Below are positions 53,781 through 62,412 of a stretch of DNA of 64,000 nt, piece by piece; within the stretch, counting starts at the first letter, position 1; every line of letters begins with the position of its first letter. This DNA comes from Arthrobacter caoxuetaonis (lineage in GTDB: Bacteria; Actinomycetota; Actinomycetes; Actinomycetales; Micrococcaceae). A program made the position numbers and the translations under genes. Location: NCBI RefSeq assembly GCF_023921125.1, contig NZ_CP099466.1, forward strand, positions 2,418,001-2,482,000. The letters are read 5' to 3'. The notes below the pieces were generated by a model, which saw nothing but the letters and a program-made list of their open reading frames with translations, made no database searches and was not told the DNA's origin.

Positions 53781-54746
53781 TCAGTGACGGAAGACGATCT
53801 TCCCGGTAGCTTCGCCGTCGTGAAGCCGGCGGAATCCTTTGGCCGCTTCTTCCAGCGGGAGGACCGAATCGATCTCCGGCCGGACCCCGGTGGCGAGAAG
53901 GAAACCGATGAGCCTCTGCAGTTCCGCCTTGGTGCCCATGGTGCTGCCCAGAACCTTCAGCTGCAGGAAAAAGATGCGGTTCAGGTCCGCAGGCGGATTC
54001 GGCCCGCTCGTCGCCCCGCAGGTCACCAGGGCTCCGCCCGGCTTCAGCGCCTTCAGGGAATGGCTCCACGTCGCCTCGCCGACGGAATCGAACACGGCGT
54101 CTACGCGATCCGGGAGCCTGGCACCGGCCTCGAACACGGCTTCGGCGCCGAGCCGGCGTGCGTGCTCCAGCTTGTCCGGGTTCCGTCCGGCCACCCACAC
54201 CCGGAACCCCGCAGTCGAGGCCAGGGAAATCAGCGCCGTCGCGACCCCGCCCGCGGCCCCCTGCACCAGGACCGTGGACCCGGGAGCGGCCGGTGAGACC
54301 GTGAACAGCATGCGGTAGGCCGTCAGCCACGCCGTGGGCAGGCAAGCCGCCTCTTCGAAACTCAGCTGCGAGGGTTTCGGAACCAGGTTGCGTTCGGGCA
54401 CCCAGACTTCGCTGGCCATGGTGCCGGGGTACCGTTCCGAGAGCAGCGTCCGGCGCGGATCCAGGGTCTCATCGCCTTCCCAGCCGGGAGAGGAAACCAC
54501 CGAGTGGATAATGACGTCGTTGCCCTCGTCGTCCACACCGGCGCCGTCACAGCCCAAGATCATCGGGAGCCGGTCGGCGGGCAGTCCCACGCCGCGCAGC
54601 GACCACAGATCGTGCCGGTTCAGCGCGGAGGCGACGACGCGGACGCGGCGGAATCCCGGTTCCGGCTGGCTGGCGGGGAGCTCACCGACGACGAGTCCGC
54701 TGAGCGGATCCCCGTCGGACTGGGACTGGGCGTACACGGCTCGCAT
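53781..54746 (-). CDS. Zinc-independent MDR-family oxidoreductase (quinone oxidoreductase-like)
   Basis: A 321-residue medium-chain dehydrogenase/reductase. The N-terminal domain (ASALNRHDLWSLRGVG, ILGCDGAGV) and the Rossmann domain with GSTVLVQGAAGGVATALISLA (near residue 160) are typical; the structural-zinc cysteines of alcohol dehydrogenases are absent. It probably reduces quinones or enones using NADPH. An AAAGGAG ribosome-binding site precedes the ATG. Confidence 0.88.
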   Translation of the reverse strand: MRAVYAQSQSDGDPLSGLVVGELPASQPEPGFRRVRVVASALNRHDLWSLRGVGLPADRLPMILGCDGAGVDDEGNDVIIHSVVSSPGWEGDETLDPRRTLLSERYPGTMASEVWVPERNLVPKPSQLSFEEAACLPTAWLTAYRMLFTVSPAAPGSTVLVQGAAGGVATALISLASTAGFRVWVAGRNPDKLEHARRLGAEAVFEAGARLPDRVDAVFDSVGEATWSHSLKALKPGGALVTCGATSGPNPPADLNRIFFLQLKVLGSTMGTKAELQRLIGFLLATGVRPEIDSVLPLEEAAKGFRRLHDGEATGKIVFRH

Positions 54747-54897
54747 GGATAAGCTCCTTTGGTCGCTGGTTGCTCCATCCTAGGGGACAGCCGGGCCGTC
54801 CTGGACAGCTGCATGTCCGGGGCCCGCATTTACGCCATCGGTACAGTGTGTGGGAGACTGAAGGGCAGAACTTGAACGCGAATCGAAGGAGGCAGCC

Positions 54898-54972
54898 ATG
54901 AGCAAGCGAGCACGCAAGCGTCGTGACCGTAAGCGCGGCGGCGCAAACCACGGCAAGCGTCCCAACACCTAA
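54898..54972 (+). CDS. 50S ribosomal protein bL37 (24 residues)
   Basis: The frame MSKRARKRRDRKRGGANHGK-RPNT encodes a tiny, highly basic protein ending in the ANHGKRPN motif of bL37, found in the large subunit of mycobacterial ribosomes. A perfect AAGGAGG ribosome-binding site lies six bases before the ATG, and a strong terminator follows 33 bases after the stop, so this is a discrete transcription unit. TACAGT at 54842-54847 is a possible -10. It was found by reading the sequence between genes. Confidence 0.88.
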   Translation: MSKRARKRRDRKRGGANHGKRPNT

Positions 54973-55005
54973 GTCACGGGACGTTTGCGCGGTCTGACGC
55001 GCACA

Positions 55006-55046
55006 ACAGAAAACCCCCGCAGCCTCACGGCGCGGGGGTTTTCTGT
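55006..55046. terminator. Bidirectional terminator between bL37 and rsrA
   Basis: 15-bp stem ACAGAAAACCCCCGC / GCGGGGGTTTTCTGT with an 11-base loop, T-rich on the right arm. It serves the plus-strand bL37 transcript and the convergent sigR-rsrA operon. Confidence 0.88.
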
Positions 55047-55054
55047 TTGCCGGG

Positions 55055-55315
55055 TTAGTGGTCCACGGACTGGATCTGGCTGATGCGCGCCAGGATGCTT
55101 GCTTTGAGTGTCTCGGGGGCAGCTTCGGTGCACGAGCGCTTCACCACCGACCGGATGACACACTCCAAGTCATGCTCCTCGGCGCATTCCGGGCAGCCTT
55201 CCAGGTGTTCCTTGATCTCCACGAGGTCATCATGCGAGAGCGCGCCGTCGAGGTACTCGTACAGCCTTTCGATGCGTGCATCATCGCAATCGCCCAGGCT
55301 CTGGCAATCACTCAT
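55055..55315 (-). CDS. rsrA: Zinc-containing anti-sigma factor (RsrA-like)
   Basis: An 86-residue ZAS-family protein that binds SigR and releases it on thiol oxidation. The zinc motif is HLEGCPEC (HxxxCxxC), with further cysteines in [10 protein letters not shown] and [14 protein letters not shown]. The size and motif match actinobacterial RsrA/RshA of the mycothiol system. The ATG overlaps the sigR stop by four bases, coupling production of the sigma factor and its inhibitor. Confidence 0.93.
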   Translation of the reverse strand: MSDCQSLGDCDDARIERLYEYLDGALSHDDLVEIKEHLEGCPECAEEHDLECVIRSVVKRSCTEAAPETLKASILARISQIQSVDH

Positions 55316-56076
55316 AGTGTGTTCCCCTGTTTCTTGTTACCGGCGGCTGCCGGACGTGCCTTCGCTTTGATGCCGCGCTCGTGGGCGTACTCCGCGAGGA
55401 TCTCGCGGAGCAACTTCCGTCCGCGGTGAAGGCGGGACATCACGGTGCCGATCGGCGTGTTCATGATTTCGGAAATCTCCTTGTACGCGAAGCCCTCCAC
55501 GTCGGAGAAATAGACGGCCAGGCGGAACTCCTCCGGAATGGCCTGCAGAGCGCTCTTGACGTCCGAATCCGGCAGGTGGTCCAGGGCTTCAGCTTCCGCT
55601 GAGCGGAGACCCGAGGAGCTGTGTTCAGCGGCGCGGGCCAGCTGCCAGTCCTCCACTCCCTCGGAGTTGGACTGCAGCGGTTCACGCTGGCGCTTGCGGT
55701 ACAGGTTGATATAGGTGTTCGTCAGGATGCGGTAGAGCCAGGCTTTGAGGTTGGTTCCCGGCTTGTACTGGTGAAACGCGGAGAAGGCTTTGGTGTAGGC
55801 CTCCTGCACCAGGTCTTCGGCGTCAGCAGGATTGCGGGCCATGCGCATGGCAGCCGAGTAGAGCTGATCCACATACTGCATGGCGTCACGCTCAAACCTC
55901 AGCTTGCGGGCCTGCTCAGACTCAGCAGCGACATCCAAGCCCGGATCTTCCACTTGTGGGCTGCCTTCCGGCACATCAGTTCTCATTACGTCCAAGTGTA
56001 AGGGGCGTGTGCCGGCCAGCAAGGCGGAGGGCCCGGCCGCCAAGACGGCAGAGTCATCCAGCACTGCGTTCACCAT
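55312..56076 (-). CDS. sigR: RNA polymerase sigma factor SigR/SigH (ECF group)
   Basis: Controls the disulfide-stress regulon. Region 2 is seen as [20 protein letters not shown] and region 4 as [20 protein letters not shown]. The longest form has 254 residues from ATG 56076 (AGGAG nine bases upstream). A second ATG at 55986 gives a 224-residue form, and a TACACT -10-like hexamer sits eight bases before it. A perfect SigR-type promoter lies upstream of the long start. Streptomyces sigR likewise makes a stable short and an unstable N-terminally extended form from separate promoters. Confidence 0.94.
   Translation of the reverse strand: MVNAVLDDSAVLAAGPSALLAGTRPLHLDVMRTDVPEGSPQVEDPGLDVAAESEQARKLRFERDAMQYVDQLYSAAMRMARNPADAEDLVQEAYTKAFSAFHQYKPGTNLKAWLYRILTNTYINLYRKRQREPLQSNSEGVEDWQLARAAEHSSSGLRSAEAEALDHLPDSDVKSALQAIPEEFRLAVYFSDVEGFAYKEISEIMNTPIGTVMSRLHRGRKLLREILAEYAHERGIKAKARPAAAGNKKQGNTL
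55995..56000 (-). promoter_or_regulatory. Possible housekeeping -10 for the short SigR form
   Basis: TACACT on the minus strand inside the 5' coding part of the long sigR form, eight bases before the internal ATG at 55984-55986. Confidence 0.4.
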
Positions 56077-56152
56077 CCGTGCCTGCTCCTTCTTTATTGC
56101 CGTCTTTATTGCCGTCTGTTGCGGTCCGGGTTTCTTCCCTGACTCCAGCCAT

Positions 56153-56178
56153 AACCGGCGCCGCCCGGGGGTTATTCC
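56153..56178 (-). promoter_or_regulatory. SigR-dependent promoter of sigR-rsrA (autoregulation)
   Basis: On the minus strand GGAAT (56174-56178), 18 bases, then GTT (56153-56155): an exact match to the SigR/SigH consensus GGAAT-N18/19-GTT. It lies 77 bases before the long sigR start codon. Confidence 0.82.
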
Positions 56179-56331
56179 TTCCCCGCCGCTCTTGAAGCTC
56201 GGGCTGCCGAGATGTAGAAGGGTTTTAAAGGTGCCAGACTAGGGGTTATCCGTTTGCGTACGGCACGCCTGGCTGCGCCGCCGTATCATCCCGTTCAGCA
56301 CGCCGGACCCCGGCGCAACAAGGAGGCACGC

Positions 56332-56913
56332 ATGACGATTGTCCGTTCCCTAGCCCGCCCGCTCCTCGCAGCAGGATTCGTCGCGGCCGGCGTAGAGCGC
56401 CTGCGCAACGCCGAGACGACCGGTGAGCAGCTCGCCCCGACCCTGCGGCGCCTTGGCAAGAGCATGCCGTCAGCGGCCGGACTGGCGGACAATCCCGCCG
56501 CCGTCGCCCGTGTCCTCGGCGCGACCCAGCTTGGGGCCGCCGGCCTGCTCGGCCTCGGCAAGCTCTCCAGGCTGGCAGGCGTGGTGCTGGCAGCCACTAC
56601 AGGCATCAACACCTTCGTGGAATACCGCAACGCTGACGCCACCACGGCTGAAGGCCGCAGGGACAGGCGCACCCAGCTGCTCAAGAACCTCTCCCTGATC
56701 GGCGGCGTCCTGCTGGCAGCAGTGGATACCAACGGGCGCCCCGGGCTGGCCTGGCGCGCCGAGCACCTGGTGTCCGACACCGGGCGCAGTGTCCGCGCCA
56801 TCGGCAAAGACGCCGGCCGGCGTTCCCGGCAGGTCACCAAGCAAACCAAGAAGCAGCTCGCCAAGGCGGACCGCGCCGTCCGCAGCGCAGCCTCAGATAT
56901 AGCAGGTTCCTAA
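56332..56913 (+). CDS. DoxX-like membrane protein
   Basis: A 193-residue protein with about three to four hydrophobic helices (LLAAGFVAAGVERLRNAE, ATQLGAAGLLGLGKLSRLAG, LSLIGGVLLAAVDTNG) in the DoxX pattern, followed by a basic Lys/Arg/Ala-rich tail (from about residue 150). DoxX-family proteins in actinobacteria associate with redox and thiol-stress functions, and the gene is divergent from the SigR operon. ATG at 56332 has AAGGAGG upstream. It ends five bases before aroA. Confidence 0.82.
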   Translation: MTIVRSLARPLLAAGFVAAGVERLRNAETTGEQLAPTLRRLGKSMPSAAGLADNPAAVARVLGATQLGAAGLLGLGKLSRLAGVVLAATTGINTFVEYRNADATTAEGRRDRRTQLLKNLSLIGGVLLAAVDTNGRPGLAWRAEHLVSDTGRSVRAIGKDAGRRSRQVTKQTKKQLAKADRAVRSAASDIAGS

Positions 56914-56918
56914 GCACC

Positions 56919-58265
56919 ATGGTTTCCCCCTCCGCGCTCCAGCCCGTTACAGAGGGCTGGCCGGCCCCCACCCCCACGGACCCCGTCGATGCAGTGGTCC
57001 GCGTTCCCGGTTCCAAGTCGCTCACCAACAGATATCTGGTCCTGGCGGCCCTGGCAGACGGACCGTCCCGTTTGCGTGCCCCGCTGCATTCACGTGACTC
57101 GGCCCTGATGGTCCAGGCGCTGCAGGCCCTGGGGGCGGGAATTGCACAGGTGCCGGGGTCGGGACCGTTTGGTCCGGACCTGCTGGTGGAGCCGCTCAGC
57201 TCCGGTGCCGCGGGGGACGCGGACGTTGACTGCGGACTGGCGGGAACCGTGATGCGGTTCGTGCCGCCGCTGGCCGCGCTGCGGAACGGCACAGTGTCCT
57301 TTGACGGGGATCCGCACGCCCGGCAACGTCCGATGGGCGTAACCATCGAGGCGCTGCGCGCCCTGGGAATCGAAGTCGACGACGGCGGGCGGGGTGCCCT
57401 GCCCTTCTCCGTCGCCGGCCGCGGTGAGGTGGCCGGAGGCCGGTTGGAGATCGACGCCGGTGCCTCGTCCCAGTTTGTCTCGGCCCTTCTCCTGGCAGGG
57501 GCACGGTTCACCAACGGCCTGCATCTGGTCCACAGCGGCGCGAACCTGCCGAGCCTGGACCACATCGCCATGACGGTCCAGGTCCTCCGCGAATGCGGCG
57601 TCGAGGTCGACGATTCAGTTCCGAACCAGTGGCGGGTCTCCCCCGGTACCATCCGGGCCTTCGACGTCGCCATTGAGCCGGATCTCTCCAACGCCGGCCC
57701 CTTCCTCGCGGCAGCATTGGTCACCGGCGGCACCGTCCGCATCCCGGGCTGGCCGGAAACCACCACCCAGGTAGGCGACCAGTGGTGCCGGATCCTGCCG
57801 CAGATGGGAGCCGAGGCTGAACTGTCCGACGGCGTCCTGACGGTCCGCTCTGACGGAAAGATCCGCGGAGGGGTTTTCGCCGACACCAGCGAACTGGCTC
57901 CCACGGTGGCCGCGCTCTGTGCACTTGCCGACTCGCCGTCGGTCCTCACGGGCATCGCGCACCTGCGCGGCCATGAAACGGACCGCCTCGCTGCGCTGAA
58001 GACCGAGATCAACCGGCTGGGCGGCTCGGTCACGGAAACTGACGACGGCCTGCGGATCCAGCCGGCACCGCTGCACGGCGGCACCTTCGGCACGTATGCG
58101 GACCACAGGATGGCCACCGCCGGAGCGATCATCGGGCTGGCCGTTCCGGGGGTGGTCGTGGAAGACATCTCCGCCACCTCCAAGACCATGCCGGAGTTCG
58201 CGGATCTGTGGACCGAATTGGCAGCCGGCCCTTCGGGCACCGCCGGAACTGCGCAGGAAGGCTAG
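56919..58265 (+). CDS. aroA: 3-phosphoshikimate 1-carboxyvinyltransferase (EPSP synthase)
   Basis: Shikimate-pathway enzyme adding enolpyruvate to shikimate-3-phosphate, the target of glyphosate. The 448-residue protein has the substrate-binding VPGSKSLTNRYLVLAALADG, the CGLAGTVMRFVPPLAAL loop, DGDPHARQRPMG and the late DHRMATAGAIIG. In the glyphosate-contact loop the position of E. coli Pro101 is Phe114. aroA-rsgA-hisN is a conserved actinobacterial order. Confidence 0.95.
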   Translation: MVSPSALQPVTEGWPAPTPTDPVDAVVRVPGSKSLTNRYLVLAALADGPSRLRAPLHSRDSALMVQALQALGAGIAQVPGSGPFGPDLLVEPLSSGAAGDADVDCGLAGTVMRFVPPLAALRNGTVSFDGDPHARQRPMGVTIEALRALGIEVDDGGRGALPFSVAGRGEVAGGRLEIDAGASSQFVSALLLAGARFTNGLHLVHSGANLPSLDHIAMTVQVLRECGVEVDDSVPNQWRVSPGTIRAFDVAIEPDLSNAGPFLAAALVTGGTVRIPGWPETTTQVGDQWCRILPQMGAEAELSDGVLTVRSDGKIRGGVFADTSELAPTVAALCALADSPSVLTGIAHLRGHETDRLAALKTEINRLGGSVTETDDGLRIQPAPLHGGTFGTYADHRMATAGAIIGLAVPGVVVEDISATSKTMPEFADLWTELAAGPSGTAGTAQEG

Positions 58266-58267
58266 CG

Positions 58268-59383
58268 GTGGCACGAGGTACCGGCGGGTGGGACGAATCC
58301 GACGTCCGGGTCCGCCCGAACAAAAAGGGCTCGCGGCCGCGCACCAAGGACCGCCCTGCGCACGAGGACGCGGTGACCGGACGGATCATTACCGTGGACC
58401 GCGGCCGCTACACCGCGATCGTGGACGAAGACACTCCCCAGGAGCGGATCGTCACCGCTGCCCGGGCGCGTGAACTCCGCCGCACGCCCGTCGTCGCGGG
58501 CGACCTGGTAGCGCTGGTGGGTGACGTCTCCGGCGCCCCGGACAGCCTGGCCCGCCTGGTCCGGGTCAATGAGCGGGCCACCCTCCTGCGGCGTTCCGCT
58601 GATGACACTGATCCGGTGGAGCGCGTGGTAGTTGCCAATGCTGACCAGCTGGTCATCGTGGTGGCGGCCGCGAATCCCGAGCCGCGCACCGGCTTCATTG
58701 ACCGGGCATTGGTTGCCGCCTATGACGCCGGAATTTCACCGCTGCTGTGCATCACCAAGGCTGATCTCAAGGACCCTGCTGACCTGCTGGCCAACTATGA
58801 GCACCTCGACCTGGAGGTCATCATCAGCCGGACGGCGCAGGCCGAAGACACCGGCGTGGACTCCGAATCGGATGACGGCCTCTCCGCCCGGCTGGCAGGC
58901 AACGCTGTCGAGGCACTCCACGAACACCTGCTGGGCCGCGTCAGCGTGCTGGTGGGACATTCCGGCGTCGGCAAATCCACCCTGGTGAACGCCCTGACCG
59001 GTTCCCGCCGCGCCACGGGCGGGGTCAACGCCGTCACGGGCCGCGGCCGGCACACCTCCTCCTCGGCCCTGGCACTGAAAGTCAACGACTCCCCCTCCGG
59101 AAGCTGGATTATCGATACCCCCGGCATCCGCTCCTTCGGCCTGGCCCACGTGGACCCGGACCGTATCCTCAACGCCTTCCCGGACCTCGAGCCCGGTACC
59201 GAGGCCTGTGAACGCGGTTGCCGCCATGACAATGAAGCCGTGAACTGCGGGCTCGACGCCTGGGTGGAATCCGGCCAGGCAGGTGCTGCCGGACCGGCCC
59301 GGCTCGCGTCGCTGCGGCGGTTGCTGGGCTCCGGGATGCGGACCGAAAACAGGGCCCATGCCAAGGAGCTGGGAAGCCAGTAG
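58268..59383 (+). CDS. rsgA: Ribosome small-subunit-dependent GTPase RsgA
   Basis: Circularly permuted GTPase that helps mature the 30S subunit. The 371-residue protein has an N-terminal OB-fold domain, G4 CITKADLKDPADLL coming before G1 VGHSGVGKSTLVNALTG, G3 DTPGIRSFGL and a zinc-binding C-terminal stretch CERGCRHDNEAVNC. GTG at 58268 starts two bases after the aroA stop. Confidence 0.94.
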   Translation: MARGTGGWDESDVRVRPNKKGSRPRTKDRPAHEDAVTGRIITVDRGRYTAIVDEDTPQERIVTAARARELRRTPVVAGDLVALVGDVSGAPDSLARLVRVNERATLLRRSADDTDPVERVVVANADQLVIVVAAANPEPRTGFIDRALVAAYDAGISPLLCITKADLKDPADLLANYEHLDLEVIISRTAQAEDTGVDSESDDGLSARLAGNAVEALHEHLLGRVSVLVGHSGVGKSTLVNALTGSRRATGGVNAVTGRGRHTSSSALALKVNDSPSGSWIIDTPGIRSFGLAHVDPDRILNAFPDLEPGTEACERGCRHDNEAVNCGLDAWVESGQAGAAGPARLASLRRLLGSGMRTENRAHAKELGSQ

Positions 59384-59461
59384 GCGCAGTTGCGCAGCGG
59401 GCACACGCCGGGCACCTGCGTAAACGTGGGCACAGCGGTGTTAATAGCGATAAGTTGAAGT

Positions 59462-60271
59462 ATGCCGTTCGCTCAGAACTACAACGATGATCTGCGTCTC
59501 GCCCATGTCATGGCCGACTCCGTGGACGACCAGACCATGTCCCGTTTCAAGGCCCAGGACCTGAGGGTGGAGACCAAGCCGGACCTCACGCCCGTCACCG
59601 ATGCAGACAAGGCCGCCGAAGACGCCATCCGCGGACAGCTCTCGCGTGCGAGGCCCCGCGATGCCGTCCTCGGCGAGGAATTCGGTTCCACCGGTTCCGG
59701 TCCGCGGCGGTGGATCATTGATCCGATCGACGGCACCAAGAACTTCGTCCGCGGCGTCCCTGTCTGGGCCACCCTGATTGCGCTGGTCGACGACGGCGTT
59801 CCCGTCGTGGGACTCGTCAGCGCACCGGCACTGGGCAAGCGCTGGTGGGCAGCCACCGGAACCGGCGCATACATGGGCCGCTCCCTCGCCTCCGCCACCC
59901 GGCTGCGTGTATCCGACGTCTCCAAGCTTGACGACGCTTCGCTCTCCTACTCCAGCCTCACGGGATGGAAGCAGCGCGGAAACCTGGAGGAGTTCATGGG
60001 CCTCACGGAGTCCGTCTGGCGGACCCGCGCCTACGGCGACTTCTGGTCCTACTGCATGGTGGCCGAGGGCGCCGTCGACATAGCCTGCGAACCCGAACTC
60101 AATCTTTACGACATGGCAGCCCTGGTGCCCATCATCACCGAGGCCGGAGGGCGTTTCACATCGCTTGAGGGCGAGGACGGTCCCTTCGGCGGAAATGCCC
60201 TGGCCACCAACGGGGTGCTGCACAACGAGGTCCTCCAGCGCCTGAACCCGGACCTCGACGACCTTTTCTAG
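59462..60271 (+). CDS. hisN: Histidinol-phosphatase, inositol-monophosphatase type
   Basis: A 269-residue Mg-dependent phosphatase. It shows the metal-binding GEEFG and [15 protein letters not shown] motifs and the third [16 protein letters not shown] motif of the IMPase family. Position after aroA-rsgA indicates the histidinol-phosphatase HisN of actinobacteria rather than a general inositol phosphatase. TAAGTT lies five bases before the ATG, so the transcript may be nearly leaderless. Confidence 0.9.
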   Translation: MPFAQNYNDDLRLAHVMADSVDDQTMSRFKAQDLRVETKPDLTPVTDADKAAEDAIRGQLSRARPRDAVLGEEFGSTGSGPRRWIIDPIDGTKNFVRGVPVWATLIALVDDGVPVVGLVSAPALGKRWWAATGTGAYMGRSLASATRLRVSDVSKLDDASLSYSSLTGWKQRGNLEEFMGLTESVWRTRAYGDFWSYCMVAEGAVDIACEPELNLYDMAALVPIITEAGGRFTSLEGEDGPFGGNALATNGVLHNEVLQRLNPDLDDLF

Positions 60272-60281
60272 GGGCGTTCCG

Positions 60282-61064
60282 ATGGCGGCGAGAGGACCAC
60301 GCCTGGACAGTCTGCGGCGGCGTGAGCTCGCCCGCAGCTACCGCAGCGGCGGGGAGCACTACGACCGGATCCGTCCGGGCTACCCGGACGAGGCTGTCCG
60401 CTGGCTTTTTGACGTTCCCGGAGTGCGTTCACGGACACCGTCCAACGTGACCGTGGCTGATGTCGGTGCAGGGACCGGAAAGTACACGCGGGCCCTGGCC
60501 GCAGCCGGCTTCGACGTCCATGCCGTGGACCCGTCGGAGGACATGCTGGGCCAGCTGCACAAATCCCTGCCGCAGGTTCCCGTGAGCGTCGGAACGGCAG
60601 AAGCCACCAGCCTCCCGGCCGGGTCCTTCGATGCCGTAACCGTTGCCCAGGCCTGGCACTGGTGCGATCCGGAGGCGTCGGCGGAGGAATTCGCCCGGAT
60701 ACTTGTTCCAGGCGGATTCGCGGGCCTGGTCTGGAACCAGCTCGACGTGGGCGTCCCCTGGGTCCACCGGTTCGCTCGCATCATCCATGCCGGTGATGTG
60801 CTCCGCCCCGGCTTCCGCCCGCCGATGGGCCCTGCGCTCCGCCTGCAGGAAGCACACACCACGGCCTGGACCCAGCTGATGACACCCGCGGACCTCAAGG
60901 AGCTGGCCAAGTCCCGGTCCTACTATCTTTCAGCGAACGAGGACGTCCGCGCCAAGGTGCTGGCCAACCTGGACTGGTACCTGCATGAGCACCTCGGACA
61001 TGCTGACGGGGAGAGCCTGGAGCTGCCGTACCTAACCCTGTCCTGGCGGGCAACGAGGGCTTGA
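60282..61064 (+). CDS. Class I SAM-dependent methyltransferase, unknown substrate
   Basis: A 260-residue protein with SAM motif I VADVGAGTGKYTRALAAAG (near residue 50), the acidic DPSEDML, the AQAWHWCDPEASAEEFARIL region and LVPGGFAGLVWNQLDVG, all features of the methyltransf_11 group. The substrate cannot be read from sequence. It follows hisN by ten bases and may be co-transcribed. Confidence 0.85.
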   Translation: MAARGPRLDSLRRRELARSYRSGGEHYDRIRPGYPDEAVRWLFDVPGVRSRTPSNVTVADVGAGTGKYTRALAAAGFDVHAVDPSEDMLGQLHKSLPQVPVSVGTAEATSLPAGSFDAVTVAQAWHWCDPEASAEEFARILVPGGFAGLVWNQLDVGVPWVHRFARIIHAGDVLRPGFRPPMGPALRLQEAHTTAWTQLMTPADLKELAKSRSYYLSANEDVRAKVLANLDWYLHEHLGHADGESLELPYLTLSWRATRA

Positions 61065-61217
61065 GCGGCTCCCCTGGCCCTGTTCCGCTGGGATGGCTTG
61101 CTCTGGGCTGATCCAGTTCCAATACCATCCAGCGCCCGCCCTGCCCTGGGCTGGCCCCCTGCCCTACACTGGACCGACCGGTGATGCGCACGCCGTCGGC
61201 TGCGGAAGGGGTTGTGC

Positions 61218-62291
61218 ATGGTCACGTTCGGCGTTGAGGAGGAGTTCCTGCTCGTCGATCCGGAGAGCGGCATGCCCTCGGCCCGCGCGGCGGAACTCGC
61301 GGAGAGCCTGGCGCTGGTCCCGGGGTTTTCCGGTGCGACAGAACTGCTCGCGTGCCAGCTCGAGACCTCCACAGAGATCTGCGAGAGCCTGGAGCAGGCT
61401 TCGGACGCCCTCGCCCGGGCTCGGAAGGCGCTGTCAGACGCTGCCTCTGCGGCTGGCCTGGGCGTCATGATGACCGGCGCTGCACCGCGCATCCCTGACA
61501 CACCGGCCCAAATCAGCGACACCGCGAGATACCTCCTCATGGGCGAAACCACGGGTGCCGTAGCGGGCGAGCATTACCTCAACGGGATGCATATCCACGT
61601 TGCCGTCCCGGACCGCGAAAAGGGGGTGGCAGCCCTGAACTATCTGCGCCCCTGGCTGGCCGTCGTCGCGGCCCTGGCGTCCAACTCCCCTTTCTGGCGC
61701 GGCCAGGACACCGGCTTCGCCAGCTGGCGGCTGATCCATTACCGGCGCTGGTCCGTGCAGGGCTGCCCCCCGTATTTCGCCGGTGCTGCGGACTATGACA
61801 GGAGGCTGGAGCAGCTGCTGGCCACCGACGTCGTACTGGACGCCGGGCATGTGGGCTGGGCAGCGCGGCTTTCGCACCACTTTCCCACCGTGGAGGTACG
61901 GATTAGTGACGCCCAGCTGGAGGTTCGGGATACGGTTCTGCTGGCGGCACTGATCCGCGGCCTGGTGACAACCGCATTGGCCCGGGAGGCTCTTCCCGTC
62001 CAGTCCCCTGAACTGCTCGACGCCGGGATTTGGCAGGCTGCACGGTACGGCTTGGGCGGTCAGCTGCTTGACGTCCAGGGCGGATCTGCCTCTGCACAGG
62101 ACCAGGTGGATGCGCTCCTGGCCCTGATCCGGCCAGCGCTCGAAGAAGCCGGGGACCTGGCGTTTGTCACCGCCGGGGTGCGGCGGCTAGCCCTTGAGGG
62201 GACGGGCGCCGCCCGGCAGCGGGCCGCAGCGGCCGACGGCGGGTGGAACGGCCTGGCCGACATCTTCAGGCGCTCCCTCACCGCCGTCTAA
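61218..62291 (+). CDS. YbdK-family carboxylate-amine ligase (GCS2), first of a tandem pair
   Basis: A 357-residue enzyme of the YbdK/GCS2 family, which join an amine to a carboxylate with ATP and include weak glutamate-cysteine ligases. The family motifs are present: VTFGVEEEFLLVDPESG, LLACQLETSTEI, NGMHIHVAVPDREKG, FASWRLIHYRRW, and later VEVRISDAQLEVRDTV. ATG at 61218 has GGAAGGGG six bases upstream and is preferred over TTG at 61212. The next gene encodes a paralogue. Confidence 0.9.
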   Translation: MVTFGVEEEFLLVDPESGMPSARAAELAESLALVPGFSGATELLACQLETSTEICESLEQASDALARARKALSDAASAAGLGVMMTGAAPRIPDTPAQISDTARYLLMGETTGAVAGEHYLNGMHIHVAVPDREKGVAALNYLRPWLAVVAALASNSPFWRGQDTGFASWRLIHYRRWSVQGCPPYFAGAADYDRRLEQLLATDVVLDAGHVGWAARLSHHFPTVEVRISDAQLEVRDTVLLAALIRGLVTTALAREALPVQSPELLDAGIWQAARYGLGGQLLDVQGGSASAQDQVDALLALIRPALEEAGDLAFVTAGVRRLALEGTGAARQRAAAADGGWNGLADIFRRSLTAV

Positions 62292-62412
62292 CCCTGCGAG
62301 AAGAACCTCAGTCTGCTTCTCATTTGGATTCCGTGCACCACTTGGCCCTAGTCTTCTCAACAGGCACTGCCGGCAGGCGGCGGCGTGCCCCGAACAGATT
62401 CTGGAGGGTTGA

